Positions 25,201-32,928 are shown, counted from the stretch's first letter. The stretch is DNA of 64,000 nt from Giardia muris (GCA_006247105.1 CM016925.1:930001-994000); one strand, 5' to 3'. Notes: a model not told the origin generated them from the sequence alone. Program-made: numbers and translations.

Positions 25201-27132
25201 ATCTTGGGAGGCGTCGTAGATGTACTCAGCTTTTAACTTAGTGAGCGGGTGCTCAATCCCATGAACGTCAACGTCAATTTCCCGCTTGTCGAAGTGTGTT
25301 CTATATGACCTGCTGGGCACGCCGAGGGTTGGGGGAGGTGGAGGAGGTCTGTCCCCAAGACCGTGGGAAGCGGATAAGATCTTCTTAGCACTGGTCGATC
25401 TCCGTCCTTGTGTGCCGGAGGTAGCTCGCATTGGTGTTGAAGCGGAGACACCCCGCGCCAAAGCTGGGGGTGGTTGTCTTTGATCATCAGCAAGTTCCAT
25501 ACGGATTTGCTTGACGAGCTGCGGGTTTCCCATGAAAGAGGTATGTTTGGCATTGAGCTGACTCAAAGCTACTCGTTCCCGAAAGCGGCGGGCCTCTTCC
25601 GCAGAGGCTTCCTCTTCCCGTCGCATTTCACAGACGAAGCTGGGGCCATAATGGGTTAGAACCTCGGGGTTGAGGGTGCGGTTAATTTTGGGTCCTTTCG
25701 GACGTTGAGAGACTAAGGGATTATCACTCTGTCGGATAGCCGCCACGGTTGAGTAGGAGAAACTCAACTTGTAGGACTCGATGCGGGATTCTTGGTCCTC
25801 AACTATGATACGTGGTAGCATGATGTCGTCGACAAGAGGAAGAGTGGTGGGGTCGGAGTCAGGGTTTGTCAGAGAGCGCAGCAAGGAGAAGTCGAGCTTA
25901 TTTCTTACTGGTTCATCAGCCGTAGTGATATCTTTGGGGAGTGGTTGACCATGAGCGGCAAGGTATGAGGCAACCGAGTTGTCTATATTGCTCATGTTGA
26001 TGAGCCAACCAATATCTTTGGCATGCAGATCATACAAGGAAAGCTTATCCAAATACTTTATCAAGTTCAAGATGGTATCTACCGCCTGACGGATTCGTGA
26101 GGTCTCCGTGGGCTTTAAGGAGAGAGGTTGGTGATGCGTCTCCTTGATGAGACGCTCAAAAAACCCACGATTCAGGCCGAATTCGTTCCCATAAAAGTGG
26201 TCATCGGTCAGGATCCGCGTCAAGTGCCGAATCTGCCCGAGGTCTGCATTCAGGTGTGGGGGTAACCAGAGCTGCACCAAGTTATCCCTACTACACGTCA
26301 AATAGATATCCAGCCCTTCAACATAGGTGCAAGTATCGATAATGAGGCGATGGCAGAAGGCAGAGGGGGTGGGGACCGGTTCCAGACGGACGCCATGGCG
26401 CTGCACTGCCGCCGTGCTTGACCGCGCACTAATGAAGTTGAGGAGGTCAAGCCAATAGATGTTGCAGTGGGCGTATATGGAACAGGCCGCATCCAGCGGA
26501 AAGGTCGTCCGGAGGGGGCTCTGCTCATTACTGAAACTTGATACTATTTCGTCATACAGGTAATGGTTCTTGTTTGGAGTTCCACGACAAAGAAGATTAA
26601 AGATCTCTGTAATCGCGAAGGTCGAGAGGCCCATCGCCTGGGAAACTGCCTCAACGAAGGCCGCATATGATAGACATCTATCTTCCTTGTTCACGGAACG
26701 CTTCTGCTCCATTAACGCAGGAGTAGCGTCTCGCTCTAATAGAATTCGTGCCACCACCCTTGAGGTCGGTATCCTATCCTCCCTTGCCGTTCGCCAGCGG
26801 TATGTCTTCACCGCCTTCTCAGCCTTTTCAACTGCTCGACGTTCCATTAAGGAGATTTGCCGATCCGGACACCACTGTGCCGCCTCGGGACGAGGCCGAT
26901 GAAGGGCAATGAAGTCGTTGACGGGGATGTCACTGACGAAGTAGGCCTCGAGGACCGCGAGAGCCTCTTCCGAGAGCGATTGAAAGTACTCGTCAACAGG
27001 TTGGGTCGTCTCATCCCGACGCTCAAGAAGCTGCTCGTCCCGATCCATCTCCTCGAGCGTCCGGAGCGTGTAGTAGATGCGCCGCTCTCCGGCCCGCTCC
27101 CCACGAAAGGTCTGGGGAGTCTCTGACTCCAT
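19204..27132 (-). CDS. Giant WD40-repeat protein, 2642 residues, possibly axonemal
   Basis: A single uninterrupted frame of 2642 residues. WD-like units occur in two blocks: N-terminal half ('TCSRDNLVQLW', 'DTLVSGFSNGDVVVWSLL', 'NMLYVACITGAVRVFNY') and C-terminal third ('LTGHTGSVTLITSSRDYSSI' then 'GHIIYWQ'). Between them, roughly residues 1250-1900 are low-complexity and probably disordered, with Pro/Ser-rich parts and a basic 'QRRSIKKLLQRSQLL' helix. The N-terminus is charged and helical and may include a degenerate EF-hand-like region. Long WD proteins of this layout are common in flagellar axonemes (WDR49/WDR64/CFAP-like), but no specific orthologue is assigned. It shares a 9-base divergent promoter with a PG-rich-repeat protein, also typical of flagella. 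Confidence 0.75.
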   Translation of the reverse strand: MESETPQTFRGERAGERRIYYTLRTLEEMDRDEQLLERRDETTQPVDEYFQSLSEEALAVLEAYFVSDIPVNDFIALHRPRPEAAQWCPDRQISLMERRAVEKAEKAVKTYRWRTAREDRIPTSRVVARILLERDATPALMEQKRSVNKEDRCLSYAAFVEAVSQAMGLSTFAITEIFNLLCRGTPNKNHYLYDEIVSSFSNEQSPLRTTFPLDAACSIYAHCNIYWLDLLNFISARSSTAAVQRHGVRLEPVPTPSAFCHRLIIDTCTYVEGLDIYLTCSRDNLVQLWLPPHLNADLGQIRHLTRILTDDHFYGNEFGLNRGFFERLIKETHHQPLSLKPTETSRIRQAVDTILNLIKYLDKLSLYDLHAKDIGWLINMSNIDNSVASYLAAHGQPLPKDITTADEPVRNKLDFSLLRSLTNPDSDPTTLPLVDDIMLPRIIVEDQESRIESYKLSFSYSTVAAIRQSDNPLVSQRPKGPKINRTLNPEVLTHYGPSFVCEMRREEEASAEEARRFRERVALSQLNAKHTSFMGNPQLVKQIRMELADDQRQPPPALARGVSASTPMRATSGTQGRRSTSAKKILSASHGLGDRPPPPPPTLGVPSRSYRTHFDKREIDVDVHGIEHPLTKLKAEYIYDASQDAMSASSSERTRQILHMSNVTLMRQVRRNVLSASAVNSMREPNPLFARLERYKMMEEMDKSVSGELQKELRNKVPIHVASWASAALYDPNTDCLLLTCQRGSLRMYRVEKNFDLVRKIQVAETALNTLCRVSRVVSVLHVNELAEVLSLLFTRLPDNILNDILTRFHLNSIKSRLIAAYRSPQTIHTSEGFVVREDAFFSDPESLSKQSAFKWANERDVEEHQISGHDFFMTMCLPGYLSPKLVPRQGEAACTSELFVTTASDAIFFQLGADASVRPAAVVENVYGAPYTMKRVDPTNNLVLTMRNSVSLSPQKPSYECPRLQYRTLMDYDNFGANSRRVFHRLTVDKIYLAYNLELLLAYIRIKFSEIDRICATQNATLLEGYFRKCLRARNATTGASISAALSNELTRDEGTPIEEIVELISDQLLSAIEPLDSPDTHPHQNVWITCTKQWYSSHDKGDTLVSGFSNGDVVVWSLLTLRPKLILHAFPGSDITSLAFDSESNMLYVACITGAVRVFNYSVTSIPIAEFQEAASILRIFYSSYSDLLITVLVNGTVTIWSNTLYQQMTQISTHLVPTTAEWDEHNSLLLVCNRDIKVYRLVGAEISQETKRLEKARERQFQELHERKKAKSMLSEAQKSQEKEDEHDPMDDVPIIALEPSNNPESTLMQNSTLSNANTSGSAPNSKPGLLRPISLAGHNNMSIDVPIRLNSLPLQSTFVRRQRPGPRLDFLKPHGDRYGTHLRIGEIRNVGLDGRMEASGYNVHDPTNAYHPKDLDAGLLRAHWASIVGIVDLSYYKAAILNEADLLLLDLSRTSDSCILTFQTTRNAGPNAMFRSNDVSIVPPIPGVTTLAMNMQGGHQKAPIQRSEPPTVGGAGISSTPAPPGNDPEVVEEPITEPVPESTLTTDNFLATPVQAFTVSRAQRTRGYDFQLARVFSTVVDEVMNKHRRMVNVKTTFSASDGFGDTPLPQEDGEDDEKQERRTYYSQYRPLTTPQNTFYPPDFLLAAKLFARPYRVIPHPSVPPTHQYLLKSDAQLCKELLADMHRTRSRARMRLIRVMHATDLRNLDFSTYEARVQLEATVTKDQRQDTRSPGALNISPGISIAASLSLPPVPERQGEEGHSSPQDYNLPEYEAENSDEGSPPYKLAADLADPTPPARDIAFKRKVFNFSHPHKDEVTTEETSPIIECEEGSSSIPSSTTTPRPIDTAPAPPLTAEDLSLSTPPVDQNLHALLRAKTTMQRRSIKKLLQRSQLLSVQHGASVSRMRQSFNKLAAQQTLRLRTQTGVQRKTMTGIDILNNESIGMAKKLNFFSDILGGGKNVASPDASTPPSEPISPTTRETLVNNMSITLPNMSAEELENFVEKAEQERNVRYKTKFLTVDSQGCVCYWVIEQIFERIYDSAEFMVEQLDGSRPPSKSSESIKNRRKSVGNDLEASIKGSPGAGRAHSRMKRRVGLKIDTTVSVDSSVTSSEDVAIADGVIERRNKVLERAVFIAAAKIDIPEDAHIISVGYDQIRSAILCGLSTGEAVVYNIELSEITQNYMVANCAKTVECFYTADDPSESHRSTLDFGPVLSSDFHLTQYNESKIPFYLFSSGKFVLGFCDEHVEALSRKFVQEKLAEYGIRQSSDGLTRPPRTILTGHTGSVTLITSSRDYSSILTADDTGHIIYWQSTGLMKTRLRFESEQILALEFAAEEFVPGMAFLALGDGSIWIITPNCRYNLFSIGFPVENVGSNAIHFTSTVVNVKGSEAELPTRQLLLAICVNSLVIIFRMYANMRLVTMTRADGTPSTVIPPNAVALANSLTGSAPSGIQQHVSGSTMTPAVAMDIAVLSSLIIKPVTCFGPQCRCCTITAMRFTTNNLGLLITGTNGHAFYLPIKYDLTIFNTLFKYHKNARRYTFLGYQVLDRLVLEESNKKRSVLSAIALKNVDVKRRNEFTRRLFERLDKVDDEVDELFNYQTEECVKGLVRPLRQQVVRVSDALVRKRISDLYKLELVL

Positions 27133-27141
27133 TTTTTAAAC
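27133..27141. promoter_or_regulatory. 9-base divergent AT-rich promoter
   Basis: The spacer is tttttaaac between CAT (27130-27132) and ATG (27142). Both strands read an A-rich initiator directly before the start codon: gtttaaaaaATG on minus and tttttaaacATG on plus. Both genes are flagellar candidates, so joint control is plausible. Confidence 0.55.
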
Positions 27142-28401
27142 ATGCGGAGCCAGTTCTCCGTTGCGATGCAGTACGCCGTCCCGGGCCCTGGCTATTACTA
27201 CAGCGAGAAGGCGGATGTTGACCACCGCATGGTGCTCTCGACCTCGAAGCGGGGCTCTGCAAGCTTCGCCAGCGAAACCAAACGATTTCCATTGCGTCAT
27301 CAGTTTTGGGGGATGCCGGGCCCAACCGATTACGACCCACATATGGAGCCGCAGGTCCGAGCCCCCGATCGTCCCTCGGCTAGCTTCATTGCTGTGGGTC
27401 GTGATCATTCAACTCGTGCGATTCAAATGACTGATACTCCTGCTCCAGGACAATACAATGTCGCCGATCATGAGTCTATAGAGACACGCCAGCTTGAACG
27501 CACGCTACGTACTGCTCAGCCCACCTCTTCGGAATACATCAAATTGAAGGCTGCTGCTAGTAAGGAACACAAATCTGTTTCTCAATTTATCATCGAAAGT
27601 GACCCAAATTACATGCCGCTTCCCGACCCTATACAGGAGTCTCTTACGACGGCGGCGGAAAGGTTTTGTCCGGAGAACGTCAAGCATCATTTGCAAACCC
27701 GTGCTGCCACGAAGAAGTCCCCTTATATGCAAGCGAGGACGGAGGTCTGCACCGTCATGAAGGATTATAGCATAACTCAGCCCACGGCCGCAGAACGGAT
27801 CGGCGGGATCAAGAAGGAAAAGGCAAGCGAGAATCTTAATTCGACTCCTCGTATTGCTCGAGGTTTTCAGGGCAAGGTCTTAACCGGGAGGATTGCAGGG
27901 TCTTCGACTACCTTCACAAAGAAGCCAATAACAGCGGCAGGACCGAAGGCCGGGATGCTTGAATCTGCTGGAAATGGCTCGAATGGTGCTGAAGGAATGA
28001 GTTTGAGTCGTCAGCGGCGTTTTGCGATTTATGAGCGCCTCGTACACGACGCACCTGATAACCTGAAGCAACAAGCTAACCTTCCTGTGAAGGGACAATA
28101 CAAACCATCCTTCGGACTAGCAACCGCAAACGCTGACACGATCCTTCGGGAGTACAGACTTCAACGGCGTCACGAGGAGCTTCTGGAGGAGGAGGCGAAA
28201 AGAACCGGCCCAGGAGTCTATAATCCGGAAGAACAAGCACCATCCGCCAAGGGGACTCCTAGTCTCTCCTTGGCATCAGAACGCTTCCAAGAGAAGTGCA
28301 TGGACGAGATGCCAGGGCCTGGGACATATGACTTACCACGGAACTTAGGGACAAAGAAGAGCTTCATCCTTAACGAAAACCAACGCTTCTTGACGGTATG
28401 A
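27142..28401 (+). CDS. SHIPPO/STPGR (sperm-tail PG-rich repeat) protein
   Basis: A 419-residue basic protein with repeated PG-rich motifs: AVPGPGYYY (~13), GMPGPTDYDP (~58), DTPAPGQYN (~98), RTGPGVYNP (~355) and EMPGPGTYDLP (~392). In the family, such PGPGxY repeats bind microtubules of axonemes (ODF3/CIMAP, STPG proteins). The middle of the protein lacks clear repeats and is Ala/Lys-rich. A microtubule or flagellar location is the inference; Giardia has eight flagella and several such proteins. Downstream lies a 212-base gap with hairpins, unlike any other convergent junction here. Confidence 0.8.
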   Translation: MRSQFSVAMQYAVPGPGYYYSEKADVDHRMVLSTSKRGSASFASETKRFPLRHQFWGMPGPTDYDPHMEPQVRAPDRPSASFIAVGRDHSTRAIQMTDTPAPGQYNVADHESIETRQLERTLRTAQPTSSEYIKLKAAASKEHKSVSQFIIESDPNYMPLPDPIQESLTTAAERFCPENVKHHLQTRAATKKSPYMQARTEVCTVMKDYSITQPTAAERIGGIKKEKASENLNSTPRIARGFQGKVLTGRIAGSSTTFTKKPITAAGPKAGMLESAGNGSNGAEGMSLSRQRRFAIYERLVHDAPDNLKQQANLPVKGQYKPSFGLATANADTILREYRLQRRHEELLEEEAKRTGPGVYNPEEQAPSAKGTPSLSLASERFQEKCMDEMPGPGTYDLPRNLGTKKSFILNENQRFLTV

Positions 28402-28613
28402 GGGAGAACAGCTAAGGAGGCCTGTGGATACGGGTAAGCAGGAGTGAAGATTTATCCACAGGGTTCATATCAGCTATAAGAAAAGGAAAGAGAGATGGAT
28501 AGATAGAGATAGAAGAGAATGCGTCGTGAAGACTTCTCTCTTTCCTTTCTAATCGCGTTGCTCGAAGAGGCAATGTGACCCATCTTCACTCCCAACGCCG
28601 AAGGCTAGTGCCA
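28402..28613. other. Convergent intergenic region, 212 bases, with two perfect inverted repeats
   Basis: The other convergent gene pairs in this window are separated by at most 49 bases or overlap; this gap is over four times larger. It contains a 10-bp perfect inverted repeat (28421-28430 with 28453-28462, 22-base loop) and a 14-bp perfect inverted repeat (28482-28495 with 28535-28548, 39-base loop). No ORF fits. A stable non-coding RNA gene is the best explanation, on either strand. Confidence 0.45.
28421..28548 (+). ncRNA. Candidate structured RNA with two hairpins
   Basis: Two stems lie in series: CCTGTGGATA/TATCCACAGG and AAAGGAAAGAGAGA/TCTCTCTTTCCTTT. The hinge holds ATAAGA (28476-28481), which fits the ANANNA H-box, so hairpin-hinge-hairpin resembles an H/ACA RNA, but no ACA box follows at the right place. 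The bases TCCTTTCTAA at the second stem's end partly resemble the Giardia ncRNA processing motif (TCCTTTACTCAA, from memory). Strand and class are uncertain. Confidence 0.25.
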
Positions 28614-29156
28614 TCATACATACCAGAGACTGAGGGTACAGAGTTCGTCGAACCCGAGAGTGATGGTCCCGCTTTGCGTCGTGTCCAGCTGTTGCAAAAG
28701 AGAATAGTTCATGCAACATACGGACGCGGCGGCAAGGAATTGAGGGTATTCGAGCCCATTCCGTGCGCAGGACCCGAACGTGTCAATCAGTGTGAGGGCC
28801 GTCTGGGCAGAGATGTTGAACCCGATCTGGTTCATGGCGTCTGGAAGTTCCCCACTACTGAGAGTACCAGTATTATCGTGATCGAAGTGTTGGAAGACCT
28901 GATTACAATGGAGGACAAAGCGGTCGACGTAGACGAATCCGTCGAAGGTGATGTAGGGCTGGGTGGTCACGCAGCGGATCAGGCATTTCGCGGCAGCCAC
29001 GGGGAAGCGGAACGTCGTCGTCGAAAACGCCGTCACCAACTCGTCGAAGGTGATCCGCCCGGACTTGTCGCTGTCAAGTAGGTTGAACCGATACTTCAAC
29101 TCCTCAATCTCCTTCGGGGTGGCGCAGTCCTTGTACTTCGAGGGGAGATAGTTCAT
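28614..29156 (-). CDS. EF-hand calcium-binding protein, penta-EF-hand (PEF)-like
   Basis: A 180-residue protein. The first EF-hand loop LDSDKSGRITFDEL (~27-40) and another FDHDNTGTLSSGEL (~91-104) have good calcium-binding positions. A third loop LDTTQSGTITLGFDEL near the C-terminus is degenerate, and two more helix-loop-helix units are present without ligands. The spacing and the short hydrophobic final segment fit the PEF family (ALG-2, sorcin, grancalcin), which dimerise through the last EF-hand and bind membranes or partners on calcium. There is no Gly/Pro-rich N-terminal extension. The ATG lies in a 26-base gap holding AGTAAAAT on the minus strand, which may be both its initiator and the poly(A) signal of the gene before it. 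Confidence 0.75.
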   Translation of the reverse strand: MNYLPSKYKDCATPKEIEELKYRFNLLDSDKSGRITFDELVTAFSTTTFRFPVAAAKCLIRCVTTQPYITFDGFVYVDRFVLHCNQVFQHFDHDNTGTLSSGELPDAMNQIGFNISAQTALTLIDTFGSCARNGLEYPQFLAAASVCCMNYSLLQQLDTTQSGTITLGFDELCTLSLWYV

Positions 29157-29182
29157 CGTCGAATTTTACTCATTCCTTCTTC

Positions 29183-30523
29183 CTATTTTAAGACCCGATG
29201 GTACATCTGTGCACGTTTGGCATCAGTAACTTGGGTCACCTGTGCTCGACAGGCCTCCAGACGTTCTCTATCTTCCTCGAGATATCCATGGGTTGAATAT
29301 TGCTTCTCAGCCAACTCCATCTCTAATTCGGCTTTATCCAAGATATTGGCTCTTAGATATGCTTCTGCCGTCAAGATGTGTGCCAAGGGATGGAAGGGTA
29401 CCTTCTTGGAAAGAGTCACATAAATGTTACATAACCTATCCATCTCGTCCCCATAAAACAGCTCCTTAAGCGAGAGCTGAAACGCCTCCAAGTCAAAGAG
29501 GGAGAATGAAAGGTCGAAGTAGAGGCAAATCCCATACCAGTCATCTGTCTGAAGTGTGAGACCACAAAGGTTCTTCTCGCAAGTCTTTGCGACCACACTA
29601 GAGATGTACTCGGCGTAATCGTCGGTAATGTTGGTACGTAACGCTCCATATAATACGAGGTGTATGACCCTCTCTTCAACATAACGGGAATGAGTCCTTT
29701 CGCAGTCCGTCGAATATGAGCGTCGCCGCAACTCAATGGCATGTGGGTCTCGAAGTAAAAGGATGTAGATGTCGGTGAAGATTTCCACGAAGGGATCTCC
29801 GCGGAAGTCGAGGTTTGTATAACAGTTGCGTAATGGCCCAAGTAAGTTGAGGCCGACAGTAATCAAGCGCGTGCAATACTCCTTCTCAAGCTCCTTTCTC
29901 TTCTGCTTAAAGGCGCTTTCGAGCTTGTTCAACCGTTTTCTCTCATCATACAACGCTTTGGTATCGGAGGCGATCAACTCTTGTTGTAGTTCCTTGAGCT
30001 CCTCCACATAAGGCGCACGGATCATGACGGAGTTGATGTAAGAGAAGAAGAACTCCTGGTACTCTCCAATCGAAAGGGTGCGAATCGTTCTTTGTACCTC
30101 TTCTACCCTCCTGGGCTTGTTCCCGTCGTTCGCCGAAGAAGCATCCAACTCGGATGGCTGGACCCGTTTAAGGTTTAGGGATACGATGCAATACTCTAGG
30201 TTCCAGGTCTTAGGACTCTCATAATATGTGGATGAAATTTCTCCAAGATAGGCCGTCAAGACCGCCTGGGACACCTCTGGCCAGGGAAGGACGTCCTCGA
30301 TGACCAACGGGTGGACCACCAAACCCTCACGCTTAAGGACAACGCTCTCGGTCGGAGTTTCAACGCCAAGATCTAGGACAAAAAAGGAATCGAGTTCTTC
30401 CGGAGTCATCGGGTTCCCCTCTCTGATAATGGTCTTCACTCCCTCGGGTGGCCCCCGAAGCAGCTTGACAATCATTCCGTCATGAGTCCTTTGTGTCTGA
30501 CTAACTAGATCAGCTCTCAACAT
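29183..30523 (-). CDS. Hypothetical protein, 446 residues, helical with TPR-like C-terminus
   Basis: I do not recognise this protein. The first ~170 residues look mixed alpha/beta. A long charged helix around residues 185-240 (ELKELQQELIASDTKALYDE and on) should form a coiled coil. The C-terminal ~60 residues resemble a TPR helix pair (PLAHILTAEAYLRANILDKA). No signal, membrane span or catalytic motif is seen. The frame extends 18 codons further upstream, but the ATG at 30523 (MLRADLV) sits at the edge of the AT-rich divergent spacer gcttttaaaaaaag and is preferred. Downstream on the same strand lies the EF-hand gene, 26 bases away. Confidence 0.6.
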   Translation of the reverse strand: MLRADLVSQTQRTHDGMIVKLLRGPPEGVKTIIREGNPMTPEELDSFFVLDLGVETPTESVVLKREGLVVHPLVIEDVLPWPEVSQAVLTAYLGEISSTYYESPKTWNLEYCIVSLNLKRVQPSELDASSANDGNKPRRVEEVQRTIRTLSIGEYQEFFFSYINSVMIRAPYVEELKELQQELIASDTKALYDERKRLNKLESAFKQKRKELEKEYCTRLITVGLNLLGPLRNCYTNLDFRGDPFVEIFTDIYILLLRDPHAIELRRRSYSTDCERTHSRYVEERVIHLVLYGALRTNITDDYAEYISSVVAKTCEKNLCGLTLQTDDWYGICLYFDLSFSLFDLEAFQLSLKELFYGDEMDRLCNIYVTLSKKVPFHPLAHILTAEAYLRANILDKAELEMELAEKQYSTHGYLEEDRERLEACRAQVTQVTDAKRAQMYHRVLK

Positions 30524-30537
30524 GCTTTTAAAAAAAG
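30524..30537. promoter_or_regulatory. 14-base divergent AT-rich promoter
   Basis: The spacer is gcttttaaaaaaag between opposed ATGs of the TPR-like gene (minus) and the eIF3g gene (plus). On the plus strand aaaaaagATG is a typical A-rich initiator. Confidence 0.5.
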
Positions 30538-31449
30538 ATGAGCTGGCCCAAACGAATTCAACGAGGACCTGACGCAAATGGAGTCTTTAGCGTCCACAAG
30601 TGCTCGTTGAACGACGATGGGACCGTGACCGTCTCCGAGGAGATCTTCAAGCGGGAGGAAAAAGAAGTCATCATCCCAACCCGTCTTGCTTCACGTCTTT
30701 CAACAGCGTCTCAACCACCCAAATATCAAGCACGAGGCTCACGGGCGGATCAGGACGTCATCATCTCCATCGAGGAGAAGCCCATTATCCTTCATCTCAC
30801 GTCTGAGAGTGTGCAAAAACAGAAGCTAGCAACGGTTGTTAGTAGTGCTTCGCTTGAGAGCACCCATGTCCGTTGTAGTAACTGTGGTGGTCTACATTAC
30901 ACTTACATGTGCCCACGCCGCGAAGAGTTCCGGCGTGATAAGGTGGAAAGCAAAGGCGGCGTCTATGTGCCTATTTACAAGCGCGAGAATATTGAGAAGA
31001 AGACCTACTCGTTGAAACTCGACCCCGTCCCACAGAGTTGGACTAGAGACAATATTCTTGAGCTTCTCAATAGGCTTCGTCTCGAGGTTGAAGAGCTCCT
31101 CAATGCTGAGTCAGAGGGGGCGAACATGAAGAAGGATACTAGTGTCCCATGGCATGTGCGTGTCGGAGCGAAGCGAGGAAGTGCTGGAAACGAGTCACAG
31201 GCAACAACACCAACACCGGCTCCTGAAAGTGAGAAAGTCCGAAAGCTAAGAGCGGCCCTAGTCGGACTGCATGCCGAACGATGTACCTTCCCTAATCGAG
31301 ATCCTAAACGTACCAACTTCGCCTACCTCAACCTTGGGACAGAGGAGGCACAGATCCTCTTTAAGACCCGTTATGACAATTCCCGGCTTACTGGGGAGCA
31401 GACCATCATGCATGTGCTCCTCCCAGATGAGTATGGTGGGAGGAGGTGA
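30538..31449 (+). CDS. Translation initiation factor eIF3 subunit g
   Basis: A 303-residue protein. The N-terminal ~100 residues match the eIF3g domain layout. A zinc knuckle follows with C113-x2-C116-x3-H120-x4-C125 ('CSNCGGLHYTYMC'), corresponding to the 'CRICKGDHWTTRCP' unit of animal eIF3g. The C-terminal half holds an RRM-like region: 'YSLKLDPVPQSWTRDNILEL' as the first strand and helix, and 'RTNFAYLNLGTEEAQILFKT' as the RNP1 side. eIF3g helps the 40S ribosome scan and reinitiate in the cytosol. The RRM is broken by a long insertion (residues ~190-240) and its RNP1 lacks the usual aromatic pair, so RNA binding may be weak. Confidence 0.7.
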   Translation: MSWPKRIQRGPDANGVFSVHKCSLNDDGTVTVSEEIFKREEKEVIIPTRLASRLSTASQPPKYQARGSRADQDVIISIEEKPIILHLTSESVQKQKLATVVSSASLESTHVRCSNCGGLHYTYMCPRREEFRRDKVESKGGVYVPIYKRENIEKKTYSLKLDPVPQSWTRDNILELLNRLRLEVEELLNAESEGANMKKDTSVPWHVRVGAKRGSAGNESQATTPTPAPESEKVRKLRAALVGLHAERCTFPNRDPKRTNFAYLNLGTEEAQILFKTRYDNSRLTGEQTIMHVLLPDEYGGRR

Positions 31450-31498
31450 AAGCCAACGTTAAATAGCACTTCTTTAATCTTTTTTAGCAAGACGTGAC

Positions 31499-31993
31499 CT
31501 AGTCCTCCATCGACCGGCGCACACACGCTAATACTCGCTTCTTGTATGCGGGGTAATCGTCCTTGAAGAGCTTCGCGGCGTCGACGTTCGCTGGACTCTT
31601 ACAATTCGGGTCACTCAGCAACGAGATAATTGAAACGATGATACTGGATACCGTATGCACGGGGAGCCAACGTTCTGCTGCAGACTCATATTGCAAGGGG
31701 TCAGGCCCGGGAGGATGGAGGATGGAGATGCAAACGTTTCCATCGCTGTACACGTTCGGGTGGTAGATATCGGTAAGGAAGACAAACTTGGGTGGCTGGT
31801 CCGGATAATTATCGGGGAAACGAAGTTCGGCTCGGAAGAGTCCACCTTCGAAGAGCGTATCAGGAGGCCCTTGCATCAGGACCGTCCAAACGTACAAGTT
31901 ATCCGCTTTCAACCCTATGGAGACCCCTGGGACGGGATCACGTTCATACGCTTGGAACTCTCTGGTTAAATGGCGTTGAGTCCTACCACTCAT
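31499..31993 (-). CDS. Ubiquitin-conjugating enzyme E2, UBC7/UBE2G type
   Basis: A 164-residue E2. The active-site region is YHPNVYSDGNVCISIL with HPN at 78-80 and catalytic C88. It is followed by the acidic-loop insertion HPPGPDPLQYESAAERW, which marks the UBC7/UBE2G/CDC34 class, and then 'PVHTVSSIIVSIISLL'. In the family, UBE2G2/UBC7 carries ubiquitin for ER-associated degradation and makes Lys48 chains; which branch this is remains open. Full length, with no C-terminal membrane anchor. The ATG follows cttcaaaaaag on the minus strand, only 11 bases from the stop of the upstream gene. Confidence 0.93.
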   Translation of the reverse strand: MSGRTQRHLTREFQAYERDPVPGVSIGLKADNLYVWTVLMQGPPDTLFEGGLFRAELRFPDNYPDQPPKFVFLTDIYHPNVYSDGNVCISILHPPGPDPLQYESAAERWLPVHTVSSIIVSIISLLSDPNCKSPANVDAAKLFKDDYPAYKKRVLACVRRSMED

Positions 31994-32004
31994 CTTTTTT
32001 GAAG

Positions 32005-32928
32005 TCAGATATGTGAGGACCGGTACGTGTAGGGGAGGAGGAAGGGCGCCCGGATGTAATCGTCACGCTTCCGACGAAGGAAGTCTGCATACTGGGAGGT
32101 CCCACGGATCTTTGCGAGCTCCGCCTCGGTGTAGAGGAACTCGCGCTGCGGCCCGTCGTAATCTCCAACCAAGACAATGGGGGCATCATCATTATCTCTA
32201 GTATATTGATACGTTGGTTTGGCCATCACAGGCTGTCCAAAGGGCGACTCCCCTGCACTTGGCTTCACCGTTAACCACTCACTAAGACGCATGTCGACAC
32301 GACTCTTTGCATCCTCAAGGTCCTGAAGAAATGCTTCATCCCGTAATAATTCATCCGCAAACGTTGCAGGGGGTTGTCCTGCCACTAACTCATCAAGATC
32401 CTGATCATTGGGCTGCGCCAACTGTTCTATCTCCGGTCCCGGATCCGAAAGAGGTTCTATTTGATCATGAGTAGAAGGATCAACCACTTGACCAATATTG
32501 GGACGACCTGTCTGTTGAGTGAGCGAATCTTCACGTAACAAGGCATCTGCGAATGCTAATACATCCTGCTCATCGTTGTAAGTAGCACCGTCACAAGGAC
32601 ACCTTCCAGTCGTCTCCGTAGCCCCTAGTAGCCGTCGTTGCATGGTCGAGGCGATGCGTCCATATATCTCTTCGGCTGTAGCGGTCCCCTGACCTAGACC
32701 GAAGTCAGGTCGCCCAGCCTTAAGCTTGTTCTCAAGGATGAAGTTCCTAACCTTCTTCGGAATCCGGCGCCGGAAGCGTGGAGGCTCGACCATCCAACGA
32801 GGAAGATCTCCATTGAGAAGGGTCGGGACGGGACTCGGAGCCCGCATAGCGGAGTACGAGACGATGGCCGTCGGGGCGCGCGTGCTCCCCCCACTAGGAG
32901 CGTCCGCAATGATTGCATTCTGATACAT
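32005..32928 (-). CDS. Hypothetical acidic protein, 307 residues
   Basis: I do not recognise this protein. The N-terminal ~45 residues are Pro/Ser-rich. A basic patch PRFRRRIPKKVRNFI (~50-64) is followed by a long acidic, Gln/Asp/Glu-rich middle (~115-215) with two similar helices ('LAFADALLREDSLTQQ' and 'TFADELLRDEAFLQDL'), a short internal repeat. The C-terminus has 'REFLYTEAELAKIRGTSQYA', resembling a short interaction motif. Probably intrinsically disordered with binding motifs. It lies directly upstream of the E2 gene on the same strand and divergent from the S28 peptidase gene. Confidence 0.6.
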   Translation of the reverse strand: MYQNAIIADAPSGGSTRAPTAIVSYSAMRAPSPVPTLLNGDLPRWMVEPPRFRRRIPKKVRNFILENKLKAGRPDFGLGQGTATAEEIYGRIASTMQRRLLGATETTGRCPCDGATYNDEQDVLAFADALLREDSLTQQTGRPNIGQVVDPSTHDQIEPLSDPGPEIEQLAQPNDQDLDELVAGQPPATFADELLRDEAFLQDLEDAKSRVDMRLSEWLTVKPSAGESPFGQPVMAKPTYQYTRDNDDAPIVLVGDYDGPQREFLYTEAELAKIRGTSQYADFLRRKRDDYIRAPFLLPYTYRSSHI

